From positions 25,429,739 through 25,493,738 of the forward strand of contig JAGTTD010000010.1 in assembly GCA_018398585.1 (NCBI GenBank): a DNA stretch of 64,000 nt, read 5' to 3'. This DNA is from Simmondsia chinensis (Eukaryota; Streptophyta; Magnoliopsida; Caryophyllales; Simmondsiaceae). How positions within the stretch are numbered: the stretch's first letter is position 1; every line of letters begins with the position of its first letter. Both the position numbers and the translations under genes were made by a program. A model generated the notes under the pieces. The model was not told the DNA's origin. It saw only the letters and a list, made by a program, of their open reading frames with translations, and searched no databases. Positions 1-10,107 of this stretch are shown piece by piece.

Positions 1-240
1 TCAAAGTGACGAGCTGGTTCCAGTTGGCTATACTGATTTAAGACTTCCAGTCAGATTAAAATGATAGAAGTTCGACATCTAAGCATGTCCTTTCTCTTGG
101 AGTGGGAGCCATTAGTGAGAGGAATGTCAAGCAGTATTGTGTTGCTAACTTCACAATAAAGTAATTGTGCTCACTAAGGGCTAGGCTCAGTAGACTTTTT
201 GGTTCAAATTTAAAAGGGGTGAGTATGGACTTTGTCATAA
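1..240 (+). pseudogene. Ty1/copia RNase H 3' end (family A, copy A1)
   Basis: This is the decayed end of a copia polyprotein running in from the left edge. Read in shifting frames it gives the RNase H signature: SDELVPVGYTDL near base 5, then a stretch like LSLGVGAISERNVKQYCVAN around 100-150. Intact copia proteins have a 'GGA(I/V)SW..KQ' block followed by 'ANST.EAEY' here. Several stops and at least one frame change break it. A polypurine tract and an LTR follow directly, as expected at the 3' end of a copia element. The rest of the gene lies outside the window. Confidence 0.75.
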
Positions 241-254
241 ATTGGATTTAGGAC

Positions 255-265
255 AAGTAGGAGAT
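255..265 (+). other. Polypurine tract of copia A1
   Basis: The purine-rich run AAGTAGGAGA lies immediately before the LTR start TGTTAGGAAC. This is the plus-strand priming position of a copia element and it fixes the LTR start at 266. Confidence 0.7.
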
Positions 266-2265
266 TGTTAGGAACAGTGTCCTGAAATCCAGATTTATTC
301 TTGATATATTATTTTAATTTATAAATAAAATTAAAGTCCAAGTCGTTTCCTAGTTAAATTTGTGTTAGTGAGCATTTATACTGCATGTGATTTTCTTTTA
401 GGAGACATCCATGAGATGGGTGTAGTCCTCAAACTACAATTTACATGTTTATTCTAAGTGGTTTATGAGACTAAGCCACATATAGACTTAGAACAAATGG
501 TATGGATTGTTGTTTGAAAGACTCGTAAAGGCAAGTTTGGACCACTTATATATTAAGACTATAACGTGACACTTTAGATGACTTGTCTTGGTCATGTGGA
601 TGGAGATCCAAAAGTGTTAGGATAGTGCGTTTAATAAGATTGACACACTAAGTTGGACCATGTGGATTACTTATTTCTAGACTACTATCGAAGTTCAGTG
701 ATTCATGTGATATTGTTTGAACGACGACTCTAAATCCTGAGGGTATTCTGGACTTGTGCATGGAGCGTTAGTTACTTTGGTGTGCTATAAGTAAGGTATA
801 AACGAATGACTGAAATCCCACGTATATTGGGCAGCAGCATGAAGTGCGACAAGGATCAGGTATTCAATAGGGAATCTATAGTCTCTTATGAGATACAAAT
901 GTCCCGTTAGTTGATTCGCAAATATTTGAATAGTTCGAAAACTTTGGCCAAAGTATTCCAAGTGTTTGACATTTGGAATTTATATTGTGAATGTGTTCAG
1001 GTATAAATAAATTATTCAGTGAAGGGTGAGTCGGTAATTAATGGAGAAGCTGTGAGAAGGATAATGGTAGTGGTTATATTTATCCTTTGTCATGGACATC
1101 TAGTAGAGGGGTTGTTGTCATCATTACAGTCTATTAGAGAGATATCGAATATATAATTTAAGTCTGGAGTGCAGTGAGATTTATTTAGTAGAAATAAGTC
1201 TCATTAAGTGGTAATTAAATTATTTCATGAGATGATTAATTTAACCTATTTGGAGCTAGATTTAAATTGTCCTTGCAGCCCCTACACAAGCCTCTATATT
1301 TATTGCTATTGAAAAAATATTAAAGAAATCATGAGATGAATTATTTATCCATAAGATGGGTGAATTAAATTTGCCAAACATTATTCATGAGATAAATAAA
1401 ATTAAAAATTATAAAATAAAATAATTTTGAAAAATTAAAATTCATAAGATGAATTTTTATATGTGGAAAACAAAGCAAAAAAAAAAAAAAAAAAAAAAAG
1501 CAACAGCCCAGAACGCTATCCACAACGTGCCCGGGCAGCCAATTAGCACGCCAAAGGGGAGATTCGCGTGCCATGGGTTTGGCCAATCAGGATGTGACAC
1601 GTGGCACACGTTATTTAAAACAAAAAAAGGGCGGTATTAAAATGTTACAAAACGACGCGTTTTGCTTATGTAAAGTAATAAAATGATGCGTTTCGTTTTT
1701 AACTGGGCAATCCCACATCGAAAAAATTGGATTTTTTCACTTTGGTGTACTCCTATAAATAGAGTTGCTTATTCCGAGATTTGGTATTCAGTTTTGAAAC
1801 AAGTCTGAGGGTTTCTGGAAATAGTTTCGGAGACCTAATTGGAGGGAAAAATATCCGTTGAAATTTTTGTTTCCTCAGTTTAATATTTTTCGGACCCCAC
1901 CTTGCGGGCAGTTCGAGGTCATTACGTAGAAGATCACGGGGTCTCGATATTCCTAGTTTTCTTTATTATTGGAGCAATTCTAGGTATGTTCTTCTTTCTT
2001 TATTCTTTTTCGCTTTTCTATTTATTTATAGTATTCGTTAATATGCTTGTACAAGCTTATGCATTGTTATGAATGTATTAGAGTAAATGGCCTGTAGATC
2101 TAAATTAAGAATTTAGATCTGTTGATTTACATTATGAACTTAAGTCAGTAGATTTAAAATTAGAAATTTTAAATCAACCCTAGGTTTAGAGTTATGAATT
2201 CTAAACCCGTTCCACAGCGTTAACTTTATAAACTTTAGGAAGAATTTTTGAAATTCATCCCAACA
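266..2265 (+). repeat. Family A copia LTR (copy 1, about 2.0 kb)
   Basis: The LTR starts TGTTAGGAAC after a polypurine tract and ends CCCAACA before a primer-site-like sequence. Related copies in this window start at 58805, 61361, 63545 and, on minus, at 50338. A split copy occupies 24305-47305. The LTR contains an A-run at about 1480-1499, a GC-rich block with CACGTGGC at about 1500-1610, and a TATA box at 1754. The unusual length and the GC-rich block upstream of the TATA are shared by the other copies. Confidence 0.8.
1754..1762 (+). promoter_or_regulatory. TATA box in family A LTR
   Basis: TATAAATAG lies inside the LTR, about 150 bases downstream of a CACGTGGC motif. The same context recurs in another family A LTR at 45325. 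This is the expected position for the retroelement RNA polymerase II promoter. Transcription is inferred only. Confidence 0.5.
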
Positions 2266-2456
2266 ACCGGTATTAGAGCAAAGGGTTTATAGAGATAAAC
2301 CTATTCTCGAGAACTCTTGCACGTGAGGTGTCACGAAGCGTGACTCTCCTACCGGGGGGCTTAGGTAGAGAGGAGTCTTCTACTCTAAGTGCTCTAATAG
2401 GTGCCTATTGTTGTGACCATAGTTGAGAACTGTGAACCCAATAGTCGGCATCAGAG
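2266..2456 (+). other. Family A primer-binding site and leader
   Basis: Right after the LTR comes CCGGTATTAGAGC (2267-2279), a close match to the initiator-Met primer site TGGTATCAGAGC. The leader that follows is non-coding and breaks off between about 2440 and 2493, where antisense G1 sequence begins. A primer site downstream and an RNase H end upstream of the same LTR suggest a tandem or recombined arrangement. Confidence 0.6.
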
Positions 2457-2457
2457 T

Positions 2458-4368
2458 TTATTTTCCAACAAAATTCATATCTTTTCCCAACAGCTCCTTC
2501 GTAGACCACTGAAAAGCTAGACATTTGCTTTGAGTAAAGATGGAGTTTCCATCAGCCACTGTCACCGCTAAGGGATGTGTCTTAATCGCCTCATGTCCCA
2601 CTTTCTTTACTATTTTAGGATCAATAAGACTGTGAGTGTTTCTACTGTCAATCAAAATGACAATAGATCTCATGCCTACTTTTCCTTTGATCCTGATTGT
2701 GTTATGAACTCCTTGCCCTATCAAAGCCTTTAATGAAATCTCCACTTCATCCTTAATAAAAAGTTCTTGATCAGAACTCTCATCTTCAATATCGACCTCA
2801 TCACTATCAGATTGCCCTTCAATGTTAACTCCTCTAACTGTCATGAGGAATTTAGGAATACATTTATGGCCAAATTTATAAGGCTGACGGCACTTAAAAC
2901 AGAGCCTTTGAGGCCTCTTCTCAAAGGTATTCTTCTCAAAGGTGCAGTTCATTTTGGGTTCATCTACCCTTTTTTGATGTTGTTGGGAACTTTCTCCTTT
3001 GTGCTTTGGCCCATCATTGGATGTTAGAACCGTGGCCTTAAACAACTTAGCCTTAGCATAAGCTTTGGTTAAGGAAGTAGGATCAATGGCCTTCACTAGA
3101 TTCTTGATTTTAGGCTTTAGTCCATTGATGAAGCTTGAAACATAAAATGACTTAGGGGCTTAAGGATAAATAGTTATCATGCTTGCTCTAAGATTTTCAA
3201 ACCTTGTCATATACTCCTTCATAGTTGTAATTTGAACCACCTTGTTGAAGTTATCAACAATGTCACTTGAATCGTCATCACCATATCGTTCACACAGCTC
3301 AACCATAAATTCAGCCCAAGTAAGTGTAGAATTACTCTTCAATAGACTATAAAGCCAAACTTCATGATCTCCTTGAAGATAAACCGTAGCTAATTCCACC
3401 TTTTGCTCATCGGGAATGGAATAAAAGTGGAGGTAACATTCACATCTTCTTAGCCAAGAATGTGTCTGCTTTCCGTCAAAATTTTCAATTTGAACTCTTG
3501 GTTGTCTAAAGCCATTGCCTCTATTACCACTTGTAGCATCATTGCTACGAACAGGACCAATTTCAGGTGAAGTTTATCCCTGTACAACCTGATCTGGTGG
3601 CCTAACAAAGTGTTTTGCATTCAAACAAACAGGTCGCTTGTGTGTTGGATCAGGAGGTTGATCAAGATGTCTTGCATTCAAGGTGTTTGATCTGAGGTGT
3701 ATTGAATGATCCTAATGATGCACATTCTGTCCAAGATTCAAGCTAGAAGACTGAATTTGCTCCTGAACAAATGGTTTTACAGGCGGATTTACAGTTATTT
3801 CAGCATCTGGAATAATATTTTGAGGTTTGGCATTTAGTTCAGCTTCTTCATTTCGTTCTTGAGTTCTGACATCAGTAGCTTGCGTTCGATCTTGAAGTCC
3901 AGAAGTAATGTTTTGCATTTGAGGATTACTCTCATCAGAAAGCCTCATCCGTGGGTATGAAAACAATTGACTGGCAGGAAGCAAAGGTTCAGGAGCTGAA
4001 GACACATTTTGTTTATTGAATTGCTCATGCACTTCAGCCAATTTCTCCTCCAACCTTTGCATTTGTTGATTGACTCAATTGGCAATCCTCTCCTCCAGTT
4101 CCTGAGATCTTTGATTTACTTGATTAGCAATGTTCTCTTCAAGTTCCTGCGATCGCTGATCAATTTGATTATTATGCTTTTGTTCTAGCTCTATCATTAG
4201 CTCACTGTGCGATTGTTGCATCTGAGCAAACATTGCTTTCATGTTAGCATTTAACTATCCTATCGTAACCTCTGGCTCTTGTGCAGTATGGGCAGCGACA
4301 ACCTCAGCAAATGATGGATTCGCAACTGCTTTTGCAGCTCCAGATCTTGTTGTGACTCCACTCGTCAT
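2458..4368 (-). pseudogene. G1 gag-protease fragment
   Basis: The start codon at 4368 opens MTSGVTTRSGA, matching the G2 and G3 gag starts (MSGGVRTRSGA, MTDGVRTRSGA). The protein has a glutamine-rich coiled-coil N-terminus (about 4300-4000), a retrotransposon gag core (WLYSLLKS...WAEFMVELCERYG, about 3370-3280) and a zinc knuckle CFKCRQPYKFGHKC near 2900. It ends in an aspartic protease segment (LIDSRNTHSLIDP, about 2660-2620). The protease active site should read DSG but reads DSR. All pieces share one frame, broken by in-frame stops near 4256, 4072, 3710, 3575 and 3157. RT, RNase H and integrase are absent. Confidence 0.8.
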
Positions 4369-4809
4369 TATTGAGTGATGAATGTTAATGCAATTGAAAA
4401 AAAAAGCAGATACAACTCAATCTGAAATGAATCAGCTCTGAATTGAATCAAATGAGCTCAATCCTAAGCTTGACTCAGCTTGTACTGCAGTAAATCCCAA
4501 CGAACTTTTAACAACACTTAGATCTTCAACTAATTGAGTAGATCTGCAAGGCTTCAACTGAAATTGATCAAATTGATCTTGTAGTTGTTCTTGCACTTTG
4601 ATTGGCTGGAACGAACTAAAAATTAGCAGTAAAACCTATTTTTTTGTTGATTAATTGCAGCAACACTAAAACTTGACACAATACAACTCAGTTTAGCTGA
4701 TTTCGATTCAACTAAATCAATTGCAAAGCATCTAGACTCTTGCACATCACAACAACCAGATTTTTTTGAATTTGTTTCTTGATTGTGAGCTCGATTGGAA
4801 GCCAAACAA

Positions 4810-4822
4810 GGCTCTGATACTA
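4810..4822 (-). other. G1 primer-binding site
   Basis: On minus this reads TAGTATCAGAGCC, one base from the initiator-Met primer site, directly after the end of the G1 5' LTR. The 440 bases between it and the gag start at 4368 are a non-coding leader. Confidence 0.65.
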
Positions 4823-4824
4823 AT

Positions 4825-5264
4825 TTTTATGCTTGTGATTAAATCGCAAAGCATAAGCTAAGTAAATTGAAGATAAATGAGAGTATGAGATGAGAAATTA
4901 GAGAAATATAGATGAGAAAGTAGTGAGAGTTAGATGAGAGAGAGAATGTTCATCTTAAAGAGATATTTTGTTATATATTTGATTGAAATGATCTTATTAC
5001 ACTTGATCAACACTACTTATAGGAAAATACAAAATAAGCTAAAAAATATCCAAAGCAAAGAAAATGTCTAACTTCCTAAGTAAGGCCTTATTTGGCGCCA
5101 AAACCACACTACCTAACATTTGAACCAACTACTACCGAACACAACAGCAACACGTCAGCAACATAGCAGCAGCTTCCTAATAGCAAACCGAACACAACAG
5201 CAGCACATTAGCAACATAACAACAACCTAAACCCCCTATATCTCATCTAACCCGGATCATAACA
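4825..5264 (-). repeat. G1 5' LTR (440 bp)
   Basis: On minus the LTR starts TGTTATGATC at 5264 and ends just before the primer site. It resembles the G2 LTRs in layout: purine-rich runs of GAGATGAGA type, TTTGGCGCCAAAA at about 5094-5106, and AACA-rich sequence. The inner terminus has lost its CA end by mutation. No second LTR survives. Confidence 0.7.
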
Positions 5265-5274
5265 GAAGTCATAT

Positions 5275-7194
5275 CAATCCCAAGACTTGAGGAAGTACTT
5301 ATTTAACCTCTCAAGAGCTGATGTCATATTCGATTGGTTTGAGGCGAATAACGAACTCAAGATCAGGGATAAACATAGGAAACCTGATCCCAATTCAATA
5401 AAGGAAAAGGTATATTGCAAATGGCATGACTCGTTGACTCATTCAACAAAGAACTACGTGATCTTTAGAAACATGGTCCAAGATGCCATTGAATTAAAGA
5501 GACTAATCTTCCCGGAAGAAAGATAGATGGGTGTTGATAAAGACCCCTTCCCTAGTCCTATCCATATTAATATAGTTGAGCAGTGAAACCTTATTGTAAC
5601 CATGATAGCCAAACGAATGGCAAATCTCTATGTAGGATGAGCGAAGACAATGATAGTCTGGTAGTACCCAACACTTTGTTTGACTGGTTGTTGGAGAGGG
5701 GGGCACTCAAGTTTCCTAGGACCTCGATAGAGTTATCAAGTGATTACTGTAAGTAATTATGCCACCTTCAGTAGATTCTTAAAAAAGCAAGTAGAGGTAG
5801 GAGCTCTCCTTCTCTTTGAAGAAGAAGAGTTAGCAATGAGGATATCCACCGAGAACCATTGGCAAACCGTCTTTGCTACCAAGAAGTAGGCATTAAGGAA
5901 GCTCATGTGCCTTAGCCATGACCTTTGCGGAGGTCGTGGTCACAAGTTGGTGTTTGAAGTGAAGAAGCTGAGCCTTTATCCAAGGAAAAAGCCAGCCCCC
6001 TCTAAGAGGGAATCACCTATTGGACCTTCTCGAGGTCTCACTTTAAGGACCCAGAATGTCATGAAGACTGCGCACCTAAAAAGAAATCCAAAAACCACTT
6101 GCTTGACGTGGACACCAGTGAAGGACCATGACAGTCAAGGCTCCAGCCTTCTGGGGTCTATTTTGGTAACGTTTGGAGAAGGAACCAACTCGAGCACGAA
6201 AATGCAGGCCCCTCCAACCTTACTCGAACTTAGAAGAGAGAGGAAGCCAGAGTCTGCAAAGGCCGGCAAACTGAGCCTATAGATCTCAAGGATCTAGTAG
6301 CCCAACCTAGACCCTTTAACATTGCTGGTAAAGGTGAGCCACGCAAGAAGCTTAAGAGATGGACTAGTCGCTCGTCTTCGGAAGGAAAGGAATCTTGGTG
6401 GGATCCGCTTGCCAAGAATTCATTGGCTCAATGGTCATTAGACGATGAGGAGGAGTACAATCCCCTTAGCATCAATCTAGTGGAGCCTCTGGACCATGTT
6501 TAGCCAGCATGGTTTGACATAGAGAATGATTTCCACGAAGATTTCGCAACCTATGGAAGAAATCTCAAACCCCAGGGGTTGAGCCAAACGACCAACCTCT
6601 AGATTAAGACATGCTAACTAATGGCAGTCTTCAAAAGTAAGATCAAGATGTGCCAATGGATGGAAGTCCTAAGAAGGAAATTGTCCAAGGGGTCCAAATA
6701 CAGTTTAGAACGCTCCTTGGGAAGGTTGATGTTAGAACTGCCCTGTTACTTCCTTTGGAGATCGTGGTAACTAATGCTCAAGAAGGCCTTGAGGGAGATG
6801 TGATAGCATCAAACGAAGATCCCCGGGTGGAGCTTGTAGCTGAAGTAGCAGCTACCAAAGGTAACCATGATCCTTTTTCTTTTGAAATTACAACCCCAAC
6901 ATTCAAGTCAATTGGTGATACACCTGACATAATGAAGATGATGTTTGATGGGCCTAATACTTCCAATAAACACATTAAACCTCTATACATATAGGGTCTT
7001 GGTGTATAATGGCATTGCCTTTAACATCTTACCTTAATATATGTTAGTGCCCTTCTAAATCTTGAGATAACTTGATTACTTCAGAAGTTGGCAATATGTG
7101 GCTTTTCTGGAGCCACCATTAGGTCTGAAGGGGTCATCCCGATTGAGTTAGCTGTTAGTAGCTTAAGCAAGCTAGCAGCCTTCTTTGCAGTGGA
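5275..7194 (+). pseudogene. E0 gag-protease remnant
   Basis: The clearest part is 5287-5526: a gag segment with YCKWHDSLTHSTKNYVIFRN. This matches the C..H....H....C knuckle of Tat-type gag except that the last Cys is Tyr. Charged, low-complexity sequence in several frames follows to about 6640. At 6650-6994 comes a linker ending IKPLYI, the usual lead-in to Tat-type protease. Near 7095-7190 there is FSGATIRSEGVIPIELAVSS, a protease C-terminal segment. Stops and frameshifts are frequent. RT and RNase H are absent. Confidence 0.6.
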
Positions 7195-7492
7195 CCAAGT
7201 TAGGCTTGATGTCCTTCATAAGCTATAAAAACAAAAGGAGAGGGTGGTAAAAGCCTATAACAATAATGTCAAACATAGGTTCTTTAACTTGGGAGGCTTA
7301 GTCTAGAAAGTGGTTCTACCTATTGGTCAGAAAGCTGGCGTCTTTTGGAAATGGTCCCCAAAATGGGAGGATCCATTCAAAGTTGTAGAGGTATTCAGAG
7401 GAAATGCTTACTTAATCCAAGACCAAGATGGAAGAACTCACCCAAGGGCCATCAATAGAAGGTTCCAAAATAAATATGTGCCATCAATTTAG
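7195..7492 (+). pseudogene. E0 integrase C-terminal remnant
   Basis: From about 7195 the reading gives RLDVLHKL, a stop, KQKERVVKAYN, then KVVLPIGQKAGVFWKWSPKW, EDPFKVVEV and IQDQDGRTHPRAINRRFQNK, ending at a stop at 7490. This is the GPY/F-like integrase C-terminus found in Tat/Ogre elements. It is joined directly to protease sequence, so RT, RNase H and the integrase catalytic core were deleted. Two in-frame stops lie inside. About 250 bases with no feature separate it from the antisense gene. Confidence 0.7.
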
Positions 7493-7739
7493 GATTCTAG
7501 TAAGGAAGTCCTTAAATTTAGATTACTTGAATTATGGGCTTGGTTTCAATATTAATGTTTTGAGGATCAACTCCAAGATCCTTAAGGTAGAAAAATAATC
7601 GTAAAGGTACTACTGTGCTAAGAGACGTATTTGACAAAAATGTGTATTTCATTAATAATGTTAAGGAGTACATGGCTTACACAAAACAATACAAGCAACT
7701 TGAATGGCCAAAAATCTTCTTTACAAGGAAAAAAAATGA

Positions 7740-9683
7740 AAGAGTTGATTCCTAATTCTAACTAAGGATTCCTCTATAGTTGACAGCCGGCTAGTTGCTT
7801 CATTCAACAGCAGGTCTAAGGAGAGTGCCTCTTCTTGAAGGACTTGGTTGCTCCTTTGAACCTCTATGGTAGCCTGCTTGCTTTCTCCAACTATTGAGCC
7901 TTGAGAGGTATGTTGCTGCTTGAGTTAGTTGTCCTTGAGATGATTCAATTTCTCCTTCAAGTGACAGATTTCATCCTCTAAGCCTTCGATGTTCTGGGCT
8001 TGTTGACTTCGGACTCTTTTGACTGCTTAGAGTTCTTTAAACAAAAGCTGTAGGCCTCCTAGGTTAGCTGAATGCCCTAGGGCCTTAATGACATCTTGAT
8101 CGCGTTGTTTCTTCTGAAGGAGTGGTGGGACCTCCTTATTCACTTTCATAAACACCTTCAGAGCCTCGAGCTCTCTGGCAATGGTTGTAGCCACCTTAGG
8201 ATCTTTAATTAAGGCCTTCACTAGAGAAGTGACTTCAAGGTAGGTGGCTCTCTCAGTCAGAGCAAGGACACGGAAGTGTGAAATTTCCCTCAGTCTATGA
8301 AATCTTAGAGATACTTGGTCCAACTACTAGAAGGCCAATCTCCGAATTGCCCCTAGCTTCTCCAAGGGGGATGCCATCCTCACAAAGATTAGGGGAGGAA
8401 TAACTCTTGATGGTGTGACCTGGAAAGGGCAACATCAGAAGGATTTAGATTAGGTCCTAAATTTAGAACTAAACCAGAGTGTGAAAGGATTATTTTTACC
8501 TCTGAAATTTAGTTGAAGGGGCAGGAGGAATCTCTGTTGGTGCTTTAGCATTGGAATGCCTTCCTCTAGAATAGTTTCTGGAAAGCAATGTTAGAACCAA
8601 CTAATGGTCTGGACATCAAGGATTTAAAAGCCAGAGAATGAGATCATACTTTCAAAGATCCCTTCAATGGTTATAGAGGGTGCTCCTAAAAGGAGGTATG
8701 GAGCCTGTACAAGACCCTAGTTCGATGGTGCTGGAAGTGAAGCTTCTTGAGGGGGTTTGCTTATAATTGGCTCTTGAGCTGAAGCAGTGACGTCTCCTCC
8801 TTCTTCAGTGCTTAAGCTCAGTGATCCAGTTTTCTGAGCTCTGGCACAGGTTCTTGAGGTGGAGAGTCCGAGATCTCCATGATAACTGAAGTTGTTTCCT
8901 CCTGTGGCTATATAAAGCCAAGTATGGAACATTTTTGGAAAAAGATGAACGAAAGGAACACCAACTAAGAAAGGCCAATACCTTTGCTTCAAGAAGTCTA
9001 GCTCTTCTTTTACTCACTAATTATGAGATGGGTGCTTCTTCATCTTCTTCTTATTCTTCCTCTACTACCTGCATAGCTCTGGTTGGGAGAGCAGAGGGGA
9101 CCTCTCTCTTCTTCCTTTTCTTTGAGCCACAAACTTTAAGTGCTAGTGGAGACTGGAGGGGACTCCTCCAGCAACATCCTAGTGAAACCCCTTAGTCTTA
9201 GCACTCCTAGGAGTTTCTTGAATAGCTGTGGCTGCAAAAGGATCAAGGATCAATCTTTGTTCAAGCCATCTAAGAAACAGAACTAAAGTACACTTCAAGG
9301 ATGGCTGTTTACCTAGTAATGCCTTGTGTGGAGTCTGCCTTATGCTGAGTGGTTGACCTCTTCTCGAGTTGAGACCTACACACTCGAGTGAAGGTGTAAA
9401 ATGTTGCTCGGCGCCTCTGGCCTCCAAAGAGGTCCAATAGGCATGGAACCAAGCTATAAAATAGGGTGTGGCATATGGGGAGCACCTACAAACAACTTAA
9501 TACCCATAAAGTGATTTGGCCTTTTGGTTGGACTTATGAAGCTCTTGATACTAGGAGAGCTGGATGGAGATCCTTTTAGCCCACCAAAGGTTTCTGGTCC
9601 TTAGGTTTGGAAAAGGGGTGTCTTAGACCATTCCAAACTACCTGGCAAATAATCCAGGCCTATAAGTCCCTATACTAGGATGA
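7740..9683 (-). pseudogene. E0 antisense gene, C-terminal part
   Basis: This is the downstream part of an antisense gene whose N-terminal part lies at 21683-22840. Minus-strand segments include ATPYFIAWFHAYWTSLEARG with KPSLKCT-type sequence (9460-9180), a low-complexity stretch (8992-8717), and a helical region at 8323-7760. The last (MDQVSLRFHRLREISHFRVL, later LQKKQRDQDVIKALG and ATIEVQRSNQVLQEEALSLD) looks like a coiled coil. Tat elements often carry an antisense gene downstream of pol, and the N-terminal part resembles the plant mobile domain family. The gene has many stops and cannot be functional. Confidence 0.45.
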
Positions 9684-10078
9684 TGTTAGCTTTCAATTAA
9701 GAATTGAAAGACTAACCTTGTAGAGGAAATAGTTAGATGAGAGAAAGAAGTGAAAGGAGATGAGAAATAGAGAAAGAGATGAGAAAAGAGGGAGAATTCC
9801 AAAAAGATTTCTGATTGTATTTCAATGAATGAATGAATTACATGTTAAGATCCCTAATCATAGGCAAATGGATACAATGCATCAAGACAACTAACTAAGC
9901 CAACTTAAGCAGCCAGAAAACGCACCCGCACACCAGGTTTGACCTGGGTTTGACCACTAACAACCTTTGGCGCCAAAAAACAGCAACTAACCGACTTATG
10001 AATCCAACACTTAAGCACGGAAGCAATTAACCACAATTACAGCTAACAATTACAATTAAATTCTAACGATTTATAACA
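9684..10078 (-). repeat. G2 3' LTR
   Basis: On minus it starts TGTTATAAATCG right after the purine run AAGAGGGAGGGAA. On plus it starts TGTTAGCTTTCAATTAAG. That end contains a short inverted repeat, TCTTTCAATTCTTAATTGAAAG on minus in outline, that could form a hairpin at the LTR terminus. Length equals that of its partner. Confidence 0.9.
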
Positions 10079-10091
10079 TTCCCTCCCTCTT
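10079..10091 (-). other. G2 polypurine tract
   Basis: AAGAGGGAGGGAA on minus, between the polyprotein stop and the LTR start. The same tract precedes the G3 3' LTR. Confidence 0.8.
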
Positions 10092-10107
10092 GAGAAGCTT
10101 CTTGTCC

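Larger units (their letters stand above)
2457..5264 (-). mobile_element. Truncated Ty3/gypsy chromovirus-type element G1
   Basis: This is the 5' portion of a minus-strand gypsy element: 5' LTR (4825-5264), primer site (4810-4822), leader, gag and the start of protease. Everything after the protease is missing at the left junction near 2457-2493, where family A leader begins. Gag and protease are close relatives of those in G2 and G3. The right LTR end (TGTTATGATC on minus) abuts E0, so G1 was probably inserted into E0 before a deletion removed its left part. No duplication can be checked because the left end is gone. Confidence 0.75.

Noticed and set aside
1365..1640. Two short open frames around the A-run in the family A LTR
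   Set aside because: They are Lys- or Phe-run translations of the poly(A) and lie inside a non-coding LTR.
8935..9195. Plus-strand serine-rich 86-codon frame
   Set aside because: It is opposite the decayed antisense gene of E0 and has low complexity, without a supporting motif.
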